DNA from: Eubacteriales bacterium
GTDB lineage: Bacteria; Bacillota; Clostridia; Christensenellales; UMGS416
Direction of reading: 5' to 3'
NCBI GenBank assembly: GCA_028709505.1
Contig: JAQVWW010000064.1
Location: forward strand, 1 to 6,781
Length of the DNA: 6,781 nucleotides
The stretch's first letter is position 1, and every line of letters starts with the position of its first letter. Made by a program: the position numbers and the translations under genes. Positions 5,208 to 6,781 of this stretch are shown piece after piece. The notes under the pieces were generated by a model, which searched no databases, was not told the DNA's origin, and was given only the letters and a program-made list of their open reading frames with translations.

Positions 5208-5251
5208 AAGGAAAGGGGTTTCCCCTGCCCTTAAAGAGAAATGACCCCACC
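5208..5251 (+). other. hydE-hydG spacer with a small hairpin
   Basis: This 44-base gap is the only real spacer inside the operon. It carries a purine-rich AAAGGAAAGGGG tract (5208-5218 region) and a short hairpin, AGGGG/CCCCT (5214-5218, 5222-5226) around TTT. An alternative is GGAAA/TTTCC (5210-5214, 5219-5223). No T-run follows, so it is not a terminator. It may protect mRNA ends or tune translation of hydG, whose own ribosome binding site is weak. Confidence 0.35.
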
Positions 5252-6670
5252 ATGTATGACCCAAAATCCTCCAAAGCCGAAGAGTTCATCGACCACGCTG
5301 AAATCCTTGAGACGCTGGAATATGCGCACGCCAACCGGCATAACGCCGCTCTGATTGACGAAATTATCCAAAAAGCCCGCCAGCGCAAAGGGCTTTCCCA
5401 CCGCGACGCCGCCGTGCTGCTGGATTGCGACATCGATGAAAAAAACCAGGAAATCTACGCGTTGGCCCAGCAGATTAAAAAGGATTTTTACGGCAACCGC
5501 ATCGTCATGTTCGCGCCGCTGTACCTGTCCAACTATTGCGTCAACGGCTGCGTATACTGCCCGTATCACTATAAAAATAAACACATCGCCCGCAAAAAGC
5601 TGACCCAGCAAGAAATCCGCGACGAGGTTATCGCGCTGCAGGATATGGGCCATAAACGTCTGGCACTGGAAACCGGCGAAGACCCGGTTAACAATCCCAT
5701 CGAATACGTGTTGGAAAGCATCCGGACCATCTACGGCATCAAGCATAAAAACGGCGCCATCCGCCGCGTGAACGTCAATATTGCCGCCACCACCGTGGAG
5801 AACTACAGCAAACTTAAAGACGCGGGCATCGGCACGTATATTCTGTTCCAGGAAACCTATCACAAAGAAAGCTATGAAAAGCTGCACCCCACCGGCCCCA
5901 AGCACGACTATGCCTATCACACCGAAGCGATGGACCGGGCCATGACCGGCGGCATCGACGACGTGGGGCTGGGCGTGCTCTTTGGCCTGGAGCTGTACCG
6001 CTACGAGTTTGCCGGGCTGCTGATGCACGCCGAGCATTTGGAGGCTGCCTTTGGCGTAGGCCCCCACACCATCAGCGTGCCCCGCATTCGCCATGCCGAC
6101 GACATCGACCCGGACGTGTTCGATAACAGCATAAACGACGATATTTTCGCCAAACTCGTCGCCTGCATCCGCATTGCGGTACCCTATACCGGCATGATCG
6201 TCTCCACGCGCGAGAGCCAAAAGTGCCGTGAGCGCGTGCTGCATCTGGGTATCTCGCAAGTCAGCGGCGCTTCGCGCACCAGCGTGGGCGGCTATGCATG
6301 CCCCGAGCCAGAGGATGAAAAATCCGAACAATTTGACGTAGCCGACACGCGTACGCTGGACGAAGTGGTGCTCTGGCTGATGCAGATGGGTTACATTCCC
6401 AGCTTCTGCACCGCCTGTTACCGCGAAAGGCGCACCGGCGATCGCTTCATGAGCCTGTGCAAAAGCGGCCAGATACAAAACTGCTGCCACCCCAACGCGC
6501 TGATGACGCTTCAAGAGTATCTGCAAGATTACGCGTCGCCGGCCACCCGCACCGTGGGCGAAGCGCTCATCGCCCGGGAAATGGCGCATATTCCCCACCC
6601 CGGCGTCAAAGCCATTGCCCAGGATAACCTGGAAAAGATTGTCCGGGGCAGCCGCGATTTCCGCTTTTAG
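5252..6670 (+). CDS. hydG: [FeFe]-hydrogenase maturation radical SAM tyrosine lyase HydG
   Basis: HydG cleaves tyrosine to p-cresol and dehydroglycine and turns the latter into CO and cyanide bound to iron, the ligand source of the hydrogenase H-cluster. The 472-residue product equals the length of clostridial HydG. The radical SAM cysteines are C96, C100 and C103 (CVNGCVYC). The C-terminal cluster that carries the extra iron has C386, C389 and C412 (C-x2-C-x22-C). The GED motif (142-144) and the ThiH-like barrel are intact, and the C-terminus DFRF is typical. The frame is open back to 5111, but that extension overlaps hydE; the ATG at 5252 gives the standard MYDPKSSKAEEFI start. Its ribosome binding site is poor: AAAGAGA (5233-5239) lies 12 bases away, and an out-of-frame ATG sits at 5241. 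ThiH, which also cleaves tyrosine, is excluded by the second cluster and the context. Confidence 0.97.
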   Translation: MYDPKSSKAEEFIDHAEILETLEYAHANRHNAALIDEIIQKARQRKGLSHRDAAVLLDCDIDEKNQEIYALAQQIKKDFYGNRIVMFAPLYLSNYCVNGCVYCPYHYKNKHIARKKLTQQEIRDEVIALQDMGHKRLALETGEDPVNNPIEYVLESIRTIYGIKHKNGAIRRVNVNIAATTVENYSKLKDAGIGTYILFQETYHKESYEKLHPTGPKHDYAYHTEAMDRAMTGGIDDVGLGVLFGLELYRYEFAGLLMHAEHLEAAFGVGPHTISVPRIRHADDIDPDVFDNSINDDIFAKLVACIRIAVPYTGMIVSTRESQKCRERVLHLGISQVSGASRTSVGGYACPEPEDEKSEQFDVADTRTLDEVVLWLMQMGYIPSFCTACYRERRTGDRFMSLCKSGQIQNCCHPNALMTLQEYLQDYASPATRTVGEALIAREMAHIPHPGVKAIAQDNLEKIVRGSRDFRF

Positions 6671-6679
6671 GAGGCACGC

Positions 6680-6781
6680 ATGAGCTTAAACAGCACACCT
6701 TCGGCCGACCGGCTGCATATCGGCTTTTTCGGCCGGCGCAACGCCGGCAAGTCCAGCGTCGTCAACGCATTGACCGGCCAG
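6680..6781 (+). CDS. hydF: [FeFe]-hydrogenase maturation GTPase HydF, 5' part
   Basis: Only the first 34 codons are in the window and the gene runs off the right edge. The start reads MSLNSTPSADRLHIGFFGRR, followed by NAGKSSVVNALTGQ. The P-loop GRRNAGKS (residues 18-25) and the preceding TPSA-x-RLHIG are the characteristic HydF N-terminus. HydF is the GTPase and iron-sulfur scaffold on which the [2Fe] unit is completed and handed to the hydrogenase. The ATG is nine bases after the hydG stop, and AGGAGG (6669-6674) overlapping that stop is a strong ribosome binding site, so it is in the same operon. Other Era/TrmE-like GTPases share the P-loop, but the flanking residues and neighbours favour HydF. 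Confidence 0.93.
   Translation, partial: MSLNSTPSADRLHIGFFGRRNAGKSSVVNALTGQ

Noticed and set aside
5231..6598. Long 455-codon frame on the - strand opposite hydG
   Set aside because: It is a shadow of the GC-rich hydG codons, rich in Ala, Val, Gly and His with no recognisable domain, while the + strand carries a full, motif-complete HydG.

Overview
The window is an ordinary-looking stretch of chromosome from a GC-rich anaerobic member of the Bacillota, most likely class Clostridia. The evidence is a complete [FeFe]-hydrogenase maturation cluster of clostridial type with its small TM1266-family companion gene, a shikimate dehydrogenase fused to shikimate kinase, strong G/C bias at third codon positions, AT-rich promoters and AGGAGG-type ribosome binding sites. 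All genes are on the + strand. I see no insertion sequence, CRISPR array, tRNA or rRNA.

Layout. (1) Positions 2-1170 hold the end of a shikimate-pathway operon: the 3' part of an AroE-AroK fusion, then aroQ (type II dehydroquinase) joined by an ATGA stop/start overlap. (2) Positions 1171-1578 are a 408-base gap with a possible promoter and several short inverted repeats. (3) Positions 1579-2265 encode a lone MacB/LolD-type ABC ATPase with no permease beside it. (4) Positions 2268-3594 are a self-contained argJ unit: an extended -10 promoter, an AT-rich ArgR-like operator region, the gene, and a textbook intrinsic terminator. (5) Positions 3706-6781 are the hydrogenase maturation operon: a near-consensus promoter overlapped by a dyad, a leader of about 145 nt with an intrinsic terminator placed before the first gene, then the TM1266-family gene, hydE, hydG and the first 34 codons of hydF.

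How the genes work together. HydG (radical SAM tyrosine lyase) makes the CO and CN ligands on iron, HydE (radical SAM) processes the HydG product, and HydF (GTPase scaffold) carries the assembled [2Fe] unit to the hydrogenase. The first gene belongs to a family that accompanies these genes but has no DNA-binding domain. AroE-AroK and AroQ carry out consecutive steps toward chorismate. ArgJ recycles the acetyl group in ornithine/arginine synthesis.

The most interesting part is the leader at 3742-3886. No second promoter is visible between the terminator at 3845-3867 and the first gene, so transcription must read through it. Upstream bases can form a competing antiterminator, and a third stem can block that one. 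This looks like a conditional attenuator or riboswitch controlling hydrogenase maturation, and it does not match any riboswitch consensus I can recall. A short candidate leader peptide spans the terminator. The other regions are mostly conventional.
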